Below, in pieces: positions 17,483 to 27,018 of a stretch of 64,000 nucleotides of DNA. Every line of letters begins with the position of its first letter. Position 1 is the first letter of the stretch. The DNA is from Oxalobacteraceae sp. CFBP 8761 (GTDB taxonomy: Bacteria; Pseudomonadota; Gammaproteobacteria; Burkholderiales; Burkholderiaceae_D), in the NCBI GenBank assembly GCA_014841595.1, contig JACYUE010000002.1, positions 806,001 through 870,000 on the forward strand, in the 5' to 3' direction. Both the position numbers and the translations under genes were made by a program. Below the pieces are notes generated by a model that was given only the letters and a program-made list of their open reading frames with translations, was not told the origin of the DNA and searched no databases.

Positions 17483-19477
17483 ATGAACGGAACAAACATG
17501 GTGTGGCTGGTCAACCGCTTGCGCTGCATGTCGGTGGCTGAGATGGGGTACCGGGTCCAGCAGGCCACTGCGATCCGGCTGGGGCGGAGCCTGGCGGGCC
17601 GCACGCAGTTGGCGCTGGCGCGCTCGGCGCCGCCGGCCGTGCCGACACTTAATTTAGGCGTGCGCGGTGCGCCCGAGCTCGATCCAGGCGAGGTCGAGGC
17701 GCTGCTGCTCGACGCGGAGCGCATCTGCGCAGGGCACGTCGTGCTGTTTGCCGATGGCCGCTTTGACGTGGGTGTGCCAACCGCATGGAACCGCGACCCC
17801 GACACCGGTGTGACCGCGCCGGCCGTGTACCGGGGCGACCTCGCCATTACCGACCGCGAACTGGTGGGCGACATCAAGCATGTCTGGGAACTGAATCGTC
17901 ACTTGCACCTCGTGCGGCTGGCACAGGCCTGGACGCTCACGCGCGATGCGCGCTGGATGGATGCGCTTGCGCAAAACCTGCGCAGCTGGCTCGAGCAGTG
18001 TCCACCGCTGACCGGCCCCAACTGGACCAGTTCGCGGGAACTGGGCATCCGGCTCATCAACTGGAGTCTGATCTGGCAATTGATCGGTGGGGACCGCAGC
18101 GCGCTGTTCGAGGGCGATGCCGGGCAGCGCCTGCGCGCGGACTGGCTCGGCAGCATCCACGCCCATTGCCGTACGATCGCGCGCCATCTGTCGCGCCATT
18201 CGTCAGCCAACAACCATCTGATCGGTGAACTGGCCGGCCTGTACATGGGCGCAGTCACCTGGCCGTGCTGGAAAGAATCGCGCGATTGGCAGACGCTGGC
18301 GCAGAACGAGTTGGAAGTGGAAGCCCAGGCGCAATTCTCGCGCGATGGTGTCAACCGTGAGCAGGCCTTTGGCTACCACTTGTTCGTCTGCGAATTCCTG
18401 TTTGTGGCCGGCTTGCTGGCCCAGACCGGCGGCCACAGCCTGCGACCGTTTTCGCGTGCTTACTGGGGTAGTCTGCAGCGCGCGCTGCGCTTCTTGCGCT
18501 CGGTACGCGACGTCGGTGGGAATGTGCCGGCCGTAGGCGACGCCGACGATGGCTGTGTGTTCCGCCTGGACGCCTCGGGCATGGACCGCGCCGCGCAGTT
18601 GCTGGCGCTGGGCGACACCGTCTTCGGCGGCCATGCCGACAGCCACCCCGGCGTGCGCTGGCTGCTGCACACGTTGCCGGGCGGGCGGCCCGATTGCGAT
18701 CCGCACGAGGTCGATACGGGCTGGGCCTTTCCCGATGGTGGCTATCTGCTGTTCGGCAATCGCTTTGGTGAAGCGGACGAAATCAAGGGCTTGCTCGACT
18801 GCGGCCCACTGGGCTATCTGGGCGTGGCTGCGCACGGTCACGCCGATGCGCTGGCGCTGGCCCTGTCGATCGCGGGTGAACCTTGCCTGGTCGATCCCGG
18901 GACCTATTCGTACGGCCAGGACGACAAATGGCGCGATTATTTTCGCGGCACGTCCAGCCACAATACGGTGCGCATCGACGGTGTTGATCAATCGGTTTCG
19001 GGTGGGCGTTTCATGTGGCTGCGCAAGGCCGTCGCCAGCATCGAGCGCATGCCGGCCTCGCCCCACGAATTCGATTTCCGTGGGTCGCACGACGGCTATG
19101 CGCGTCTGCCCGATCCAGTCCGCCATGTACGCAGTGTCCGCTTCGAGAGCGCCAGCAACACGCTGACCGTGCGCGACGAGGTGTCCGGCAAGAAGCCACA
19201 CAAGGTCGAGTTGTTCTGGCACTTCGCGCCCGGGCTGGACGTGCGCCTGACCAGCAACGGCCTGGCCGTAAGGGGCCGCCGCTTCGTGCTGCAGATGCAG
19301 GCCAGTGGCGAGGACTTGCATCTGGAGCTGGTGCGCGGCGCCGAAAATCCGCCGCTCGGATGGTACTCGGCCACATACCAGTCCAAGGTGCCGTGCGACG
19401 TCTTGCGGATCTCGACCGTGTCGTCTGCCGTGCCGGTGGAGTGCAAGTTTTCCATCACGTTCATCGACGAAAAGTAG
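17483..19477 (+). CDS. Heparinase II/III-like (alginate-lyase-type) protein
   Basis: A 664-residue protein with two parts. The N-terminal half (about 1-330) is the alpha/alpha-toroid domain of heparinase II/III proteins, with LNRHLHLVRLAQAW, GPNWTSSRELGIRLINW and LSRHSSANNHLIGELAGLY motifs. The C-terminal half (about 370-650) is the beta-sandwich with AHGHADALALALS and the GTSSHNTVRIDG motif. AAGGA precedes the ATG at 17483. No signal peptide is evident. Such proteins are frequent in exosortase-linked EPS clusters and probably cleave or modify acidic polysaccharide. It lies between the epsE region and the sugar-nucleotide genes, fitting a role in polymer turnover; actual activity is unproven. 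Confidence 0.83.
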   Translation: MNGTNMVWLVNRLRCMSVAEMGYRVQQATAIRLGRSLAGRTQLALARSAPPAVPTLNLGVRGAPELDPGEVEALLLDAERICAGHVVLFADGRFDVGVPTAWNRDPDTGVTAPAVYRGDLAITDRELVGDIKHVWELNRHLHLVRLAQAWTLTRDARWMDALAQNLRSWLEQCPPLTGPNWTSSRELGIRLINWSLIWQLIGGDRSALFEGDAGQRLRADWLGSIHAHCRTIARHLSRHSSANNHLIGELAGLYMGAVTWPCWKESRDWQTLAQNELEVEAQAQFSRDGVNREQAFGYHLFVCEFLFVAGLLAQTGGHSLRPFSRAYWGSLQRALRFLRSVRDVGGNVPAVGDADDGCVFRLDASGMDRAAQLLALGDTVFGGHADSHPGVRWLLHTLPGGRPDCDPHEVDTGWAFPDGGYLLFGNRFGEADEIKGLLDCGPLGYLGVAAHGHADALALALSIAGEPCLVDPGTYSYGQDDKWRDYFRGTSSHNTVRIDGVDQSVSGGRFMWLRKAVASIERMPASPHEFDFRGSHDGYARLPDPVRHVRSVRFESASNTLTVRDEVSGKKPHKVELFWHFAPGLDVRLTSNGLAVRGRRFVLQMQASGEDLHLELVRGAENPPLGWYSATYQSKVPCDVLRISTVSSAVPVECKFSITFIDEK

Positions 19478-20080
19478 CGCACTGCCCGTAGCAAAGGCAT
19501 GCCGCGCACGCGTTTGGTCGCTGCACCTCGCTCCACTTCGCTGCACCCGCTGATTGCTTGACGAACGGTATGTTGTTGCGAAACCCCGGGAGCAGGGCGC
19601 GCTCTGAACTTCATGTTGCAGTGCAATCTTGAGCACGGGAACGAGTGTTGCCCGTGCACACGCGTGCGTGCGCACAGAATCGGTTAATGCATTGTAAAAT
19701 AGATAAGCTTTAGCTGCGGTATATCCTGAACCGTGTTGCTGCGCCTCTTTTACAGGGTCCAGCCACATCCGGTGAACTCGATCCGTACTGCGGCGCCGGG
19801 CACGTGCAAGGGGCGGGCAGGCACGAATTCTCGTTGGGTACTCACGAAGATATCGTGCGCGGGTCGGGCAGATGTATTCTAGGCATGGTGCGCCGCAACC
19901 GCGGCAACCGGCTATCGCGCCGGTCCCGTTGTTCGAAGCACAATGGTTGCCACGTTCCGAGAACGCGCGCACCAGCAGAGAACAGCAACAAACAGCAGTA
20001 ACTGGCATCAAGCACTGGCTGGAAGCATCACGGCTATTGCACACAATCGATCACAAAAAGTGAAGGCAGAGAGCAAACAC
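19478..20080. other. 600-base intergenic region upstream of galE
   Basis: No gene is convincing. It holds a hairpin with arms GCACGGG (19633-19639) and CCCGTGC (19651-19657), then a short purine-alternating tract, then an AT-rich patch (about 19680-19725) that is a reasonable promoter location. An open frame in phase with galE runs through the last 138 bases, but it lacks homology and the ATG at 20081 starts the Rossmann fold correctly. Confidence 0.5.
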
Positions 20081-21079
20081 ATGAAGATTCTCGTTACTGG
20101 CGGTATCGGTTACATCGGTTCGCACACCGTCGTTGAGCTGCAAAGCGCAGGGTACGACGTGGTGGTGCTCGACAACCTGTCCAATGCCCAATTGTCGGTA
20201 CGCGACCGCGTGCAGCGCATCAGCGGCAAGCCATTCGCCTTTGTCGAAGCGGACATCCGCGATCGCGCGGCGATGGAAGCGGCGTTCGCCGAGCACAAGC
20301 CGGAAGCCGTCATCCACTTCGCTGGCCTGAAGGCGGTAGGGGAATCCGTGGCCGAGCCCCTGCGTTACTACGACAACAATGTTTCGGGCAGCGTCGTGCT
20401 GTTTGAAACGATGGCCAAGTTCGGTTGCAAGTCGCTCGTGTTTTCGTCGTCAGCCACCGTGTATGGCGATCCGGCCTCGGTGCCAATCCGCGAAGACTTC
20501 CCGCTCTCGGCCACGAACCCGTACGGCCGCAGCAAGCTGATGATCGAAGAGATCCTTCAAGACCTGGCCAAGGCCCAGCCCGACTGGCGCATTGCGCTGC
20601 TGCGCTACTTCAATCCGGTGGGCGCCCACGAGAGCGGCCTGATCGGCGAAGAGCCAAGCGGCATTCCAAACAACCTCGTGCCCTACATTGCCCAGGTTGC
20701 CAATGGCCAGCGCGAGAAACTGTCGGTCTTCGGGGGCGATTACAACACGCCCGACGGTACCGGCCAGCGTGACTACATCCACGTCGTCGATCTGGCCATC
20801 GGCCACGTCAAGACGCTGGACCGCCTGGCCAAAGGGCCGGGCATCGTCGCCTACAACCTTGGTACCGGGCGCGGCAACAGCGTCCTGGAAATGATTCGCG
20901 CATTCGAAGCGGCCAGTGGCCGCACGGTCGCCTACCAGATCGTCGACCGCCGCCCTGGTGACGTGGCGAAATGCTACGCCGACCCGGCCAAGGCACGCGA
21001 CGAACTCGGCTGGACCGCCGAACGCGATGTCGCTCAAATGTGCGCCGATGTATGGCGCTACCAAACCACTGCCAAATAA
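20081..21079 (+). CDS. galE: UDP-glucose 4-epimerase
   Basis: A 332-residue extended short-chain dehydrogenase that interconverts UDP-glucose and UDP-galactose in the cytoplasm. The NAD-binding GGIGYIGS is at residues 7-14; the catalytic set is Ser124 (SSSAT), Tyr148 and Lys152 (YGRSK). Full GalE landmarks follow: LLRYFNPVGAH, QRDYIHVVDLA, NLGTGRG and RPGDVAKCYADP. The GALE usual first glycine motif GGTGYIG is GGIGYIG here, a mild change. It is first of three genes (spacing 16 bases, then a 4-base overlap) that make activated sugars, most likely for exopolysaccharide or LPS. Confidence 0.95.
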   Translation: MKILVTGGIGYIGSHTVVELQSAGYDVVVLDNLSNAQLSVRDRVQRISGKPFAFVEADIRDRAAMEAAFAEHKPEAVIHFAGLKAVGESVAEPLRYYDNNVSGSVVLFETMAKFGCKSLVFSSSATVYGDPASVPIREDFPLSATNPYGRSKLMIEEILQDLAKAQPDWRIALLRYFNPVGAHESGLIGEEPSGIPNNLVPYIAQVANGQREKLSVFGGDYNTPDGTGQRDYIHVVDLAIGHVKTLDRLAKGPGIVAYNLGTGRGNSVLEMIRAFEAASGRTVAYQIVDRRPGDVAKCYADPAKARDELGWTAERDVAQMCADVWRYQTTAK

Positions 21080-21095
21080 TTCAAAGGAACATCGA

Positions 21096-22262
21096 ATGAA
21101 AGCCATGATTCTCGCCGCAGGCAAAGGGACGCGCGTGCGTCCACTCACCTACGATCTGCCAAAACCGATGATCCCGTTGCTGGGCCGGCCCGTGATGGCC
21201 TACCTGGTGGACCACCTCCGAAAAAACGGCGTGTCCGAAATCATGGTCAACGTCAGCTGGCTGCATGAAAAAATCGAAGAGTACTTCGGCGAAGGCGAGC
21301 AGTTCGGCGTCCAGATCGGCTACTCGTTCGAGGGTTACACGAAGGACGACGGCGAAGTCGTGCCGATGCCGATCGGCTCGGCCGGCGGCATGAAAAAGAT
21401 CCAGGAATTCGGCGGCTTCTTCGACGACACCACGGTCGTGTTGTGCGGCGACGCGCTGATCGACCTCGATCTGAAGGCAGCCCTGATGGAACACCGCCGC
21501 AAGGGCGCGATGGCCACCGTCATCACCAAGGAAGTGCCATGGGACAAAGTCTCGTCGTACGGCGTGGTCGTGACCGATGAAGAAGGCCGTATCCAGGAAT
21601 TCCAGGAAAAGCCAGCCGAAGCCGACGCCAAGTCCAACTTCATTTCGACCGGTATCTATATCTTCGAACCAGAAGTCATCGACCTGATCCCGTCGGGCGT
21701 CTCGTTCGACATCGGCTCGGATCTGTTCCCGCTGCTGGCCGAGCGCGGCCTGCCGTTCTATGCGCAGGGCCGGCCGTTCAACTGGCTCGATATCGGCACC
21801 ATGAGCGACTACTGGGAAGTGCTGCAGACGGTGCTGACCGGCGAAGTGAACCACATGCACGTGCCGGGCATCCAGATCAAGCCGGGCGTCTGGGTTGGCC
21901 TGAACACCAGCATCGACTGGGAAGGCACGACGATCGAAGGCCCGGTGTACATCGGCTCCGGCTGCAAAGTCGAGGCGGGTACGCGCATCGTGGGCCCGAC
22001 CTGGATCGGCCACGGCAGCCACATCTGCGAAGGCGCCGAAGTCGTTCGCAGCGTGTTGTTTGAATACACCCGGGTATTGCATGATGTAACATTGAATGAA
22101 ATGATTGTATTCAAGGAATACAGTGTCGACCGAAATGGCGAGATGAAGCACACTTCCGAGTATTCTTCCGAAGAGTGGCTCAATGCACGCGATCGCCGCA
22201 CTTCGCGTCGCAAGGACACCCCAGATACCAACGAGTCAAAGAAAGAGAAAGTCAGCGCATGA
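21096..22262 (+). CDS. Sugar-phosphate nucleotidyltransferase with left-handed beta-helix tail
   Basis: A 388-residue NDP-sugar pyrophosphorylase. The nucleotide-binding signature LAAGKGTRVRPLT and the KPMIPLLGRP motif open the protein; VVLCGDALIDLDL holds the metal-binding aspartate. After about residue 260 come hexapeptide-like repeats (IKPGVWVGLNTSI, IEGPVYIGSGCKVEAGTRI) forming a left-handed beta-helix. It belongs to the glucose-1-phosphate or mannose-1-phosphate nucleotidyltransferase group; the exact sugar is not decided by motifs I can read. AAAGGA precedes the ATG. It lies between galE and manC, and its stop overlaps manC by ATGA, so translation is coupled. The last 55 residues are polar and variable. 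Confidence 0.88.
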   Translation: MKAMILAAGKGTRVRPLTYDLPKPMIPLLGRPVMAYLVDHLRKNGVSEIMVNVSWLHEKIEEYFGEGEQFGVQIGYSFEGYTKDDGEVVPMPIGSAGGMKKIQEFGGFFDDTTVVLCGDALIDLDLKAALMEHRRKGAMATVITKEVPWDKVSSYGVVVTDEEGRIQEFQEKPAEADAKSNFISTGIYIFEPEVIDLIPSGVSFDIGSDLFPLLAERGLPFYAQGRPFNWLDIGTMSDYWEVLQTVLTGEVNHMHVPGIQIKPGVWVGLNTSIDWEGTTIEGPVYIGSGCKVEAGTRIVGPTWIGHGSHICEGAEVVRSVLFEYTRVLHDVTLNEMIVFKEYSVDRNGEMKHTSEYSSEEWLNARDRRTSRRKDTPDTNESKKEKVSA

Positions 22263-23677
22263 AAATCTATCCAGTCATCCTCTCCGGCGGCGCCGGGACC
22301 CGCCTCTGGCCCCTGTCGCGTGCCGTTCTGCCAAAGCAGTTGCTGCCACTGGTTGCCGACAAAACCATGCTGCAGGACACTGCCTTGCGCGTGACGAACT
22401 GGCCTGGATTGATGGCTCCTCTGGTGGTATGCGGCAATGACCACCGTTTCATGGTGGCAGAGCAGTTGCGCGAAGTGGGCATCACGCCGCTGGGCATCCT
22501 GCTCGAGCCAGTTGGTCGCAATACGGCGCCAGCCGTGGCGGCGGCTGCGCACCATCTGCAACAGATCGATCCGGAAGCCGTCATGCTGGTGCTGCCAGCC
22601 GACCACGTCATCGAAAACGTTGCAGCCTTCCGTGAAGCGGTCGAGCGCGCGACGCGCCTGGTCGCGGCCGGCAAGCTGGCCACTTTCGGCATCGTGCCGA
22701 AGACCCCGGAAACCGGCTACGGCTATATCCGCCGCGGCGAACCGGTGGCCGATTGCAGCGATTGCTACAACGTGGCGCGCTTTGTCGAAAAGCCGGATGC
22801 CGCCACCGCCGAAGGCTTTGTTGCCGAAGGCACGTATTACTGGAACAGCGGCATGTTCATGTTCGGCGCCGCCCGTTACCTGAAAGAACTGGAAGAGCAT
22901 GCGCCGGCCATCGCCGCCGCTGCCGACCAGGCCATGCATGCTGCCTACCGCGACCTCGATTTTTGCCGTCTCGACGAAACCGCCTTCTCGGCGTGCCCGT
23001 CCGATTCGATCGATTACGCGGTCATGGAGCACACGCGTGACGCGGCAGTCGTGCCGGCCGACATCGGCTGGAATGACGTCGGTTCGTGGTCGGCCCTGTG
23101 GGAAACCCAGCCGAAAGATACCAACGGCAATGCCCAGCGCGGTGACGTGTATCTGGATGGCGTGAAGAACTCGCTGGTGCGCGCCGAAAGCCGCATCGTG
23201 GCGGTCGTCGGTCTCGAAGACATCGTTGTCGTGGAAACGCAGGATGCCGTGCTGGTCACGAGCAAGAGCCAGGTGCAGCGCGTCAAGCAGGTGGTCGAAC
23301 ACCTGAAGTCGAAAGAGCGCACCGAGCACTTGCACCACACCAAGGTGTATCGTCCGTGGGGCCACTACGAAGGCATCGATGCGGGCGACCGTTTCCAGGT
23401 CAAGCGCATCACGGTGAAGCCGGGCGAGAAACTGTCGCTCCAGATGCACCACCATCGCGCCGAGCATTGGGTCGTGGTGTCGGGCACGGCGCGCGTGACG
23501 TGCGGCGATACGGTCAGCCTGCTGTCCGAGAACGAATCGACGTACATCCCGATCGGCATGAACCACCGTCTGGAAAACCCGGGCAAACTGCCGCTGCACA
23601 TCATCGAAGTGCAGTCCGGCAGCTATCTGGGTGAAGACGATATCGTCCGCTTCGAAGATATCTACAAGCGCGCCTGA
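22259..23677 (+). CDS. manC: Mannose-1-phosphate guanylyltransferase / mannose-6-phosphate isomerase
   Basis: A 472-residue bifunctional enzyme making GDP-mannose from mannose-6-phosphate precursors. The guanylyltransferase domain (1-290) starts with SGGAGTRLWPLSR and has PKQLLPL; the NDP-binding and product-binding motifs (LPADHVI, VEKPD, NSGMF) are present. The C-terminal type II isomerase domain (about 345-472) is a cupin with the metal motif QMHHHRAEHW near residue 394 and YIPIGMNHRLENPG. Its ATG overlaps the previous stop (ATGA), so it is translationally coupled. GDP-mannose or its products feed exopolysaccharide or LPS synthesis. No manB is adjacent. Confidence 0.93.
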   Translation: MKIYPVILSGGAGTRLWPLSRAVLPKQLLPLVADKTMLQDTALRVTNWPGLMAPLVVCGNDHRFMVAEQLREVGITPLGILLEPVGRNTAPAVAAAAHHLQQIDPEAVMLVLPADHVIENVAAFREAVERATRLVAAGKLATFGIVPKTPETGYGYIRRGEPVADCSDCYNVARFVEKPDAATAEGFVAEGTYYWNSGMFMFGAARYLKELEEHAPAIAAAADQAMHAAYRDLDFCRLDETAFSACPSDSIDYAVMEHTRDAAVVPADIGWNDVGSWSALWETQPKDTNGNAQRGDVYLDGVKNSLVRAESRIVAVVGLEDIVVVETQDAVLVTSKSQVQRVKQVVEHLKSKERTEHLHHTKVYRPWGHYEGIDAGDRFQVKRITVKPGEKLSLQMHHHRAEHWVVVSGTARVTCGDTVSLLSENESTYIPIGMNHRLENPGKLPLHIIEVQSGSYLGEDDIVRFEDIYKRA

Positions 23678-23694
23678 TTCACCAGGCCGTACTA

Positions 23695-23737
23695 CGCTGA
23701 TACCTGGACGGTCGGCTTGACCGATCGGGTATCAGCG
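23695..23737 (+). terminator. Long hairpin after manC, likely terminator
   Basis: Perfect 10-bp arms CGCTGATACC (23695-23704) and GGTATCAGCG (23728-23737), with a nested CGGTC/GACCG stem inside. No T run follows, so it may rely on Rho or act as an mRNA 3-prime stabiliser for the galE-manC transcript. Confidence 0.55.
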
Positions 23738-24027
23738 ACAGTGGCGCCACGCGCTACTGGGTGACCAAAACCTGTATTACCTGTCCAACCCCGGCCAGGT
23801 CCACGCTTTTTCCACACCGACGAATGCTGCCTGCCGCGCGCTGGTGGCAATGGGCTTGTCTGTTAGAGGTCGTCCTACGACTTAATTCCCAATTGTGTTG
23901 TATGCATGCTGAAGATTAGTTCCTTCGGACTAATGCAGCGTCATCATGTTGTCAATTTGCGCATTTACTATGATTTTTGTTAATGAATGCCGCAAGCATG
24001 TCTTGCACGACAACCAACAGGGAATCC
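23738..24027. other. Gap upstream of the nuclease, with hairpin and possible relict frame
   Basis: No intact gene. One plus-strand frame from about 23745 to the stop near 23883 reads protein-like (includes LYYLSNPGQVHAF) but has no start or family I know. A hairpin with ATTAGT/ACTAAT arms (23915-23920, 23929-23934) around a TTCG tetraloop precedes the nuclease. The stretch from 23880 is AT-richer and probably carries its promoter. A poor sigma-54-like TGGC-N7-TTGT match lies at 23845-23859. Confidence 0.35.
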
Positions 24028-27006
24028 ATGACCACCTTTGCATCTTTCATGCCACGGCGCACGCTGCTGGCGACCTTGATCGCGGGCTTTGCTGCGACAG
24101 CTTCGGCTGCTCCGGGCGACGTTGTGATCAGCCAGCTGTACGCCCATTCGAACAATGCCGGCGGTCAGTGGAGCCACGACTTCGTCGAGCTGTTCAATCG
24201 CAGTTCCTCGCCGGTCAGTCTGGATGGCATGAGCTTGCAATACCAATCCGCGGGCGGCACTACCTGGAATTCGGTCACGCGTTTGCCACCCGTGGAACTC
24301 AAGCCCGGTCAGTATTTCCTGATGGTCGGCCGCACCGGCACCCAGGCCAACGCCATGCCAGTGGGCACGGGCGACGTCACCAGCGCCAGCTTTGACATGG
24401 CGGCAGGTGGGGGCAAGGTGGCGCTGTCCGGTAGCATCACGCAGATGCCGGCGGGCAATGGCACGAACCTGATCGACCTGGTGGGCTTCGGCAGCGCCAA
24501 CCACGCCGAAGGCGCGCCAGCACCGGTCCCATCGACCGTCAATTCGATCCAGCGCGCCGCACTGGGCTGCCAGGACACCGACAACAACCGTGACGACTTT
24601 GCCGCCGCGCCCGTCACTGGCCCACGCAGCACGGGCTCGGCCATCCAGGCATGCGGCGGTCCGGTCGTGCAGCCGATCGTGCTGACCTGCCCGGCGGCGG
24701 TCCAGGTCGCGCAGGGCAGCAGTTCGTCGACCGTCCTGTCGGCCATCGACGGCGACAGCATCGTCAACAGCGCCAGCATCATCGCCGGCGCCCGTCCCGG
24801 CATCAGCCTGCTCGACTTCGCAGCAGCCGGCGCCGTTGGCGGACGTGCCCAGGCGCAGCTCGTCATTGCCGACACGCTGGCCGCGGGCAGCTATCCGGTC
24901 CAGATCCAGTTCGGCAATGCCGCCGGTGACGCCGCAACCTGCTCCGTCAACGTCAATGTCGCCGGTGAATTGCGCATTCCTGCCATTCAGGGCTCGGGCG
25001 CAACCAGCCCGTATGTCGGCACGGTCCAGTCCACGCAAGGCGTGATCACGGCCAAGGTCGGCAGCGGCTTCTTCATCCAGGATGCCGCCGGCGATGGCGA
25101 CCCGTCGACGTCGGACGGCCTGTATGTCTTTGGTGCCTCGACCGATGCGCCGATCGGCGAACTGGTGCGCGTGACCGGAACGATCATCGAATACCGTCCG
25201 ACCGGCGCCACCCGCAGCTATACCGAATTTTCCAACGTCACCGGCGTACAGCGCCTGGGTACCGGTCCGACCGTTACGCCGACCAATATCGTGCTGCCGA
25301 ACACCGATCTGGCCAGTGTCGAAGCCATGCTGGTGCGCTTCACGTCGCCATTGACGGTGAATGGCAACCGCAACGTCGGCGACCGTGGCGAACTGATCCT
25401 TGCCAATGGTCGCCGCGAAAATCCGACCAACCGCTTCCTCCTCGGTTCGCCCGAAGCGCTGGCCCTGTACCAGGAACACCAGGCCAACCAGATCGTGCTG
25501 GACGACGGCATCTTCGTCGCGCCAGCCGTGATTCCGTACCTGGCCGACGATGGCACCGTGCGCGTCGGCGACACCGTCACCGACCTGACCGGCGTGATCG
25601 ACTATGGCGCGCTGGGCGGTGGCGGCGCCGGCTTCAAGCTGCAGCCGACCATGGCCCCGACCTTTGCCCGCACCAATGAGCGCACCGCTGCGCCGATCCT
25701 GCCTGCGGGCATCAAGGTCGGCAGCGCCAACGTGCTCAACTTCTTCACGACCTTCACCGACGGGCGTGACGCCTGGGGCCGCACCGGCCAGGGCTGCACG
25801 ATCGGCAACTCGACGTCCGCCGGCAACTGCCGCGGTGCCGACAACACGGCCGAATTCATCCGCCAGCGCGACAAGATCGTCAAGTCGCTGGCCGCGCTCG
25901 ATGCCGATGTGGTGGGCCTGATGGAAATCCAGAACAACCGTGACATCGCAGTTGGCTACCTGGTCGAGCAGCTCAACGCGGCCACGGCGCCGGGCAAGTA
26001 CGCCGTCGTGCCGCAGCCGGTCGCGCTGGGCACCGATGCGATCCGCGTGGCGATGATCTACAAGCCATCGGTCGTGTCGCTGGTGGGCGGTGCGCTGTCG
26101 GACGGCAACGCCGTCAACAACCGTGCGCCGATGGCCCAGACCTTCATGGCCAGCAATGGCGGGGGCAAGTTCTCGGTGGTCGTGAACCACCTGAAATCCA
26201 AGGGCGGTTGCAGCGGCGCCGGCGCCGGCGATACCGATCCGGGCAATGGCGCAGGTTGCTGGGATCGTACCCGTACCGCACAGGCCCAGCGCCTGACGTC
26301 GTACTTCATCCCGCAAGTGATCGCGGCCGCTGGCGACCCGGACGTGCTGGTCATTGGTGACCTGAACGCCTACGCCTTCGAAAGCCCGATCAACCACCTG
26401 ACCGGCGTGGCCGGCATGGTCAACCTGCTCGAGCGTTTCGTGCGCCCGAACGCGATGCCGTACTCGTATGTGTTCGACGGCCTGTCGGGCTACCTCGACC
26501 ACGCACTGGCAAGCAGCTCGCTGGCAACGCAAGTGGTGGGCGCCGCTGAATGGCACAGCAATGCGGATGAGCCGGAAACCATCGACTACAACCTGAACGA
26601 CACCGTGCAGGATCCTTTCCGCAACAATGCCTACCGTGCATCGGATCACGATCCGCTGGTGGTGAGCCTGAACCTGACGCCGGCGTACAGCGATGTTACG
26701 AGCAGTGTCAAGGTTGCCGTCGGCGGCCTTGCGTTCAACCGCGTCACCGGCAAGTACAGCGGCAAGATCACCATCACCAACACGGGCGCGACGGTGCTGA
26801 GCGGCCCGCTACATTTCGTGTTGCCGGGCTTGTCAGAAGGCGTCACGCTGGACAACCGCAGCGGTGTGCGCAATGGCGCGCCGTACCTGACGCTGCCGCA
26901 AGCCAGCATTGCACCAGGCGCTGTCGTCACATTCACGACCACGTTCACCAATACCGACCGACGGTCCATCACTTACACGCCGCAGCTGGTTTCCGGCGCG
27001 CTTTAA
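24028..27006 (+). CDS. ExeM/NucH-family extracellular nuclease with lamin-tail domain
   Basis: A 992-residue exported protein. The ATG at 24028 follows CAGGGA and gives a signal peptide ending near ASA-AP. A lamin-tail domain (about 22-165, starting VISQLYAHSNN and HDFVELFNRSS) leads, then a central beta-rich region with an OB-like segment (VQSTQGVITAKVGSGFFIQD), then an endonuclease/exonuclease/phosphatase domain (about 560-890) with LMEIQNN, VNHLKSKGG, IGDLNAYAFESP and ASDHDPLVVS. A C-terminal beta-sandwich ends the protein. It lacks a PEP-CTERM anchor itself. Relatives degrade extracellular DNA and aid biofilm dispersal. A PEP-CTERM gene follows after 12 bases. Confidence 0.9.
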   Translation: MTTFASFMPRRTLLATLIAGFAATASAAPGDVVISQLYAHSNNAGGQWSHDFVELFNRSSSPVSLDGMSLQYQSAGGTTWNSVTRLPPVELKPGQYFLMVGRTGTQANAMPVGTGDVTSASFDMAAGGGKVALSGSITQMPAGNGTNLIDLVGFGSANHAEGAPAPVPSTVNSIQRAALGCQDTDNNRDDFAAAPVTGPRSTGSAIQACGGPVVQPIVLTCPAAVQVAQGSSSSTVLSAIDGDSIVNSASIIAGARPGISLLDFAAAGAVGGRAQAQLVIADTLAAGSYPVQIQFGNAAGDAATCSVNVNVAGELRIPAIQGSGATSPYVGTVQSTQGVITAKVGSGFFIQDAAGDGDPSTSDGLYVFGASTDAPIGELVRVTGTIIEYRPTGATRSYTEFSNVTGVQRLGTGPTVTPTNIVLPNTDLASVEAMLVRFTSPLTVNGNRNVGDRGELILANGRRENPTNRFLLGSPEALALYQEHQANQIVLDDGIFVAPAVIPYLADDGTVRVGDTVTDLTGVIDYGALGGGGAGFKLQPTMAPTFARTNERTAAPILPAGIKVGSANVLNFFTTFTDGRDAWGRTGQGCTIGNSTSAGNCRGADNTAEFIRQRDKIVKSLAALDADVVGLMEIQNNRDIAVGYLVEQLNAATAPGKYAVVPQPVALGTDAIRVAMIYKPSVVSLVGGALSDGNAVNNRAPMAQTFMASNGGGKFSVVVNHLKSKGGCSGAGAGDTDPGNGAGCWDRTRTAQAQRLTSYFIPQVIAAAGDPDVLVIGDLNAYAFESPINHLTGVAGMVNLLERFVRPNAMPYSYVFDGLSGYLDHALASSSLATQVVGAAEWHSNADEPETIDYNLNDTVQDPFRNNAYRASDHDPLVVSLNLTPAYSDVTSSVKVAVGGLAFNRVTGKYSGKITITNTGATVLSGPLHFVLPGLSEGVTLDNRSGVRNGAPYLTLPQASIAPGAVVTFTTTFTNTDRRSITYTPQLVSGAL

Positions 27007-27018
27007 AAGGAAAATGAA

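Noticed and set aside
23980..26649. Minus-strand open frame of about 890 codons opposite the extracellular nuclease
   Set aside because: Same reason: it mirrors the nuclease coding strand, has no domain, and the nuclease itself has intact motifs.
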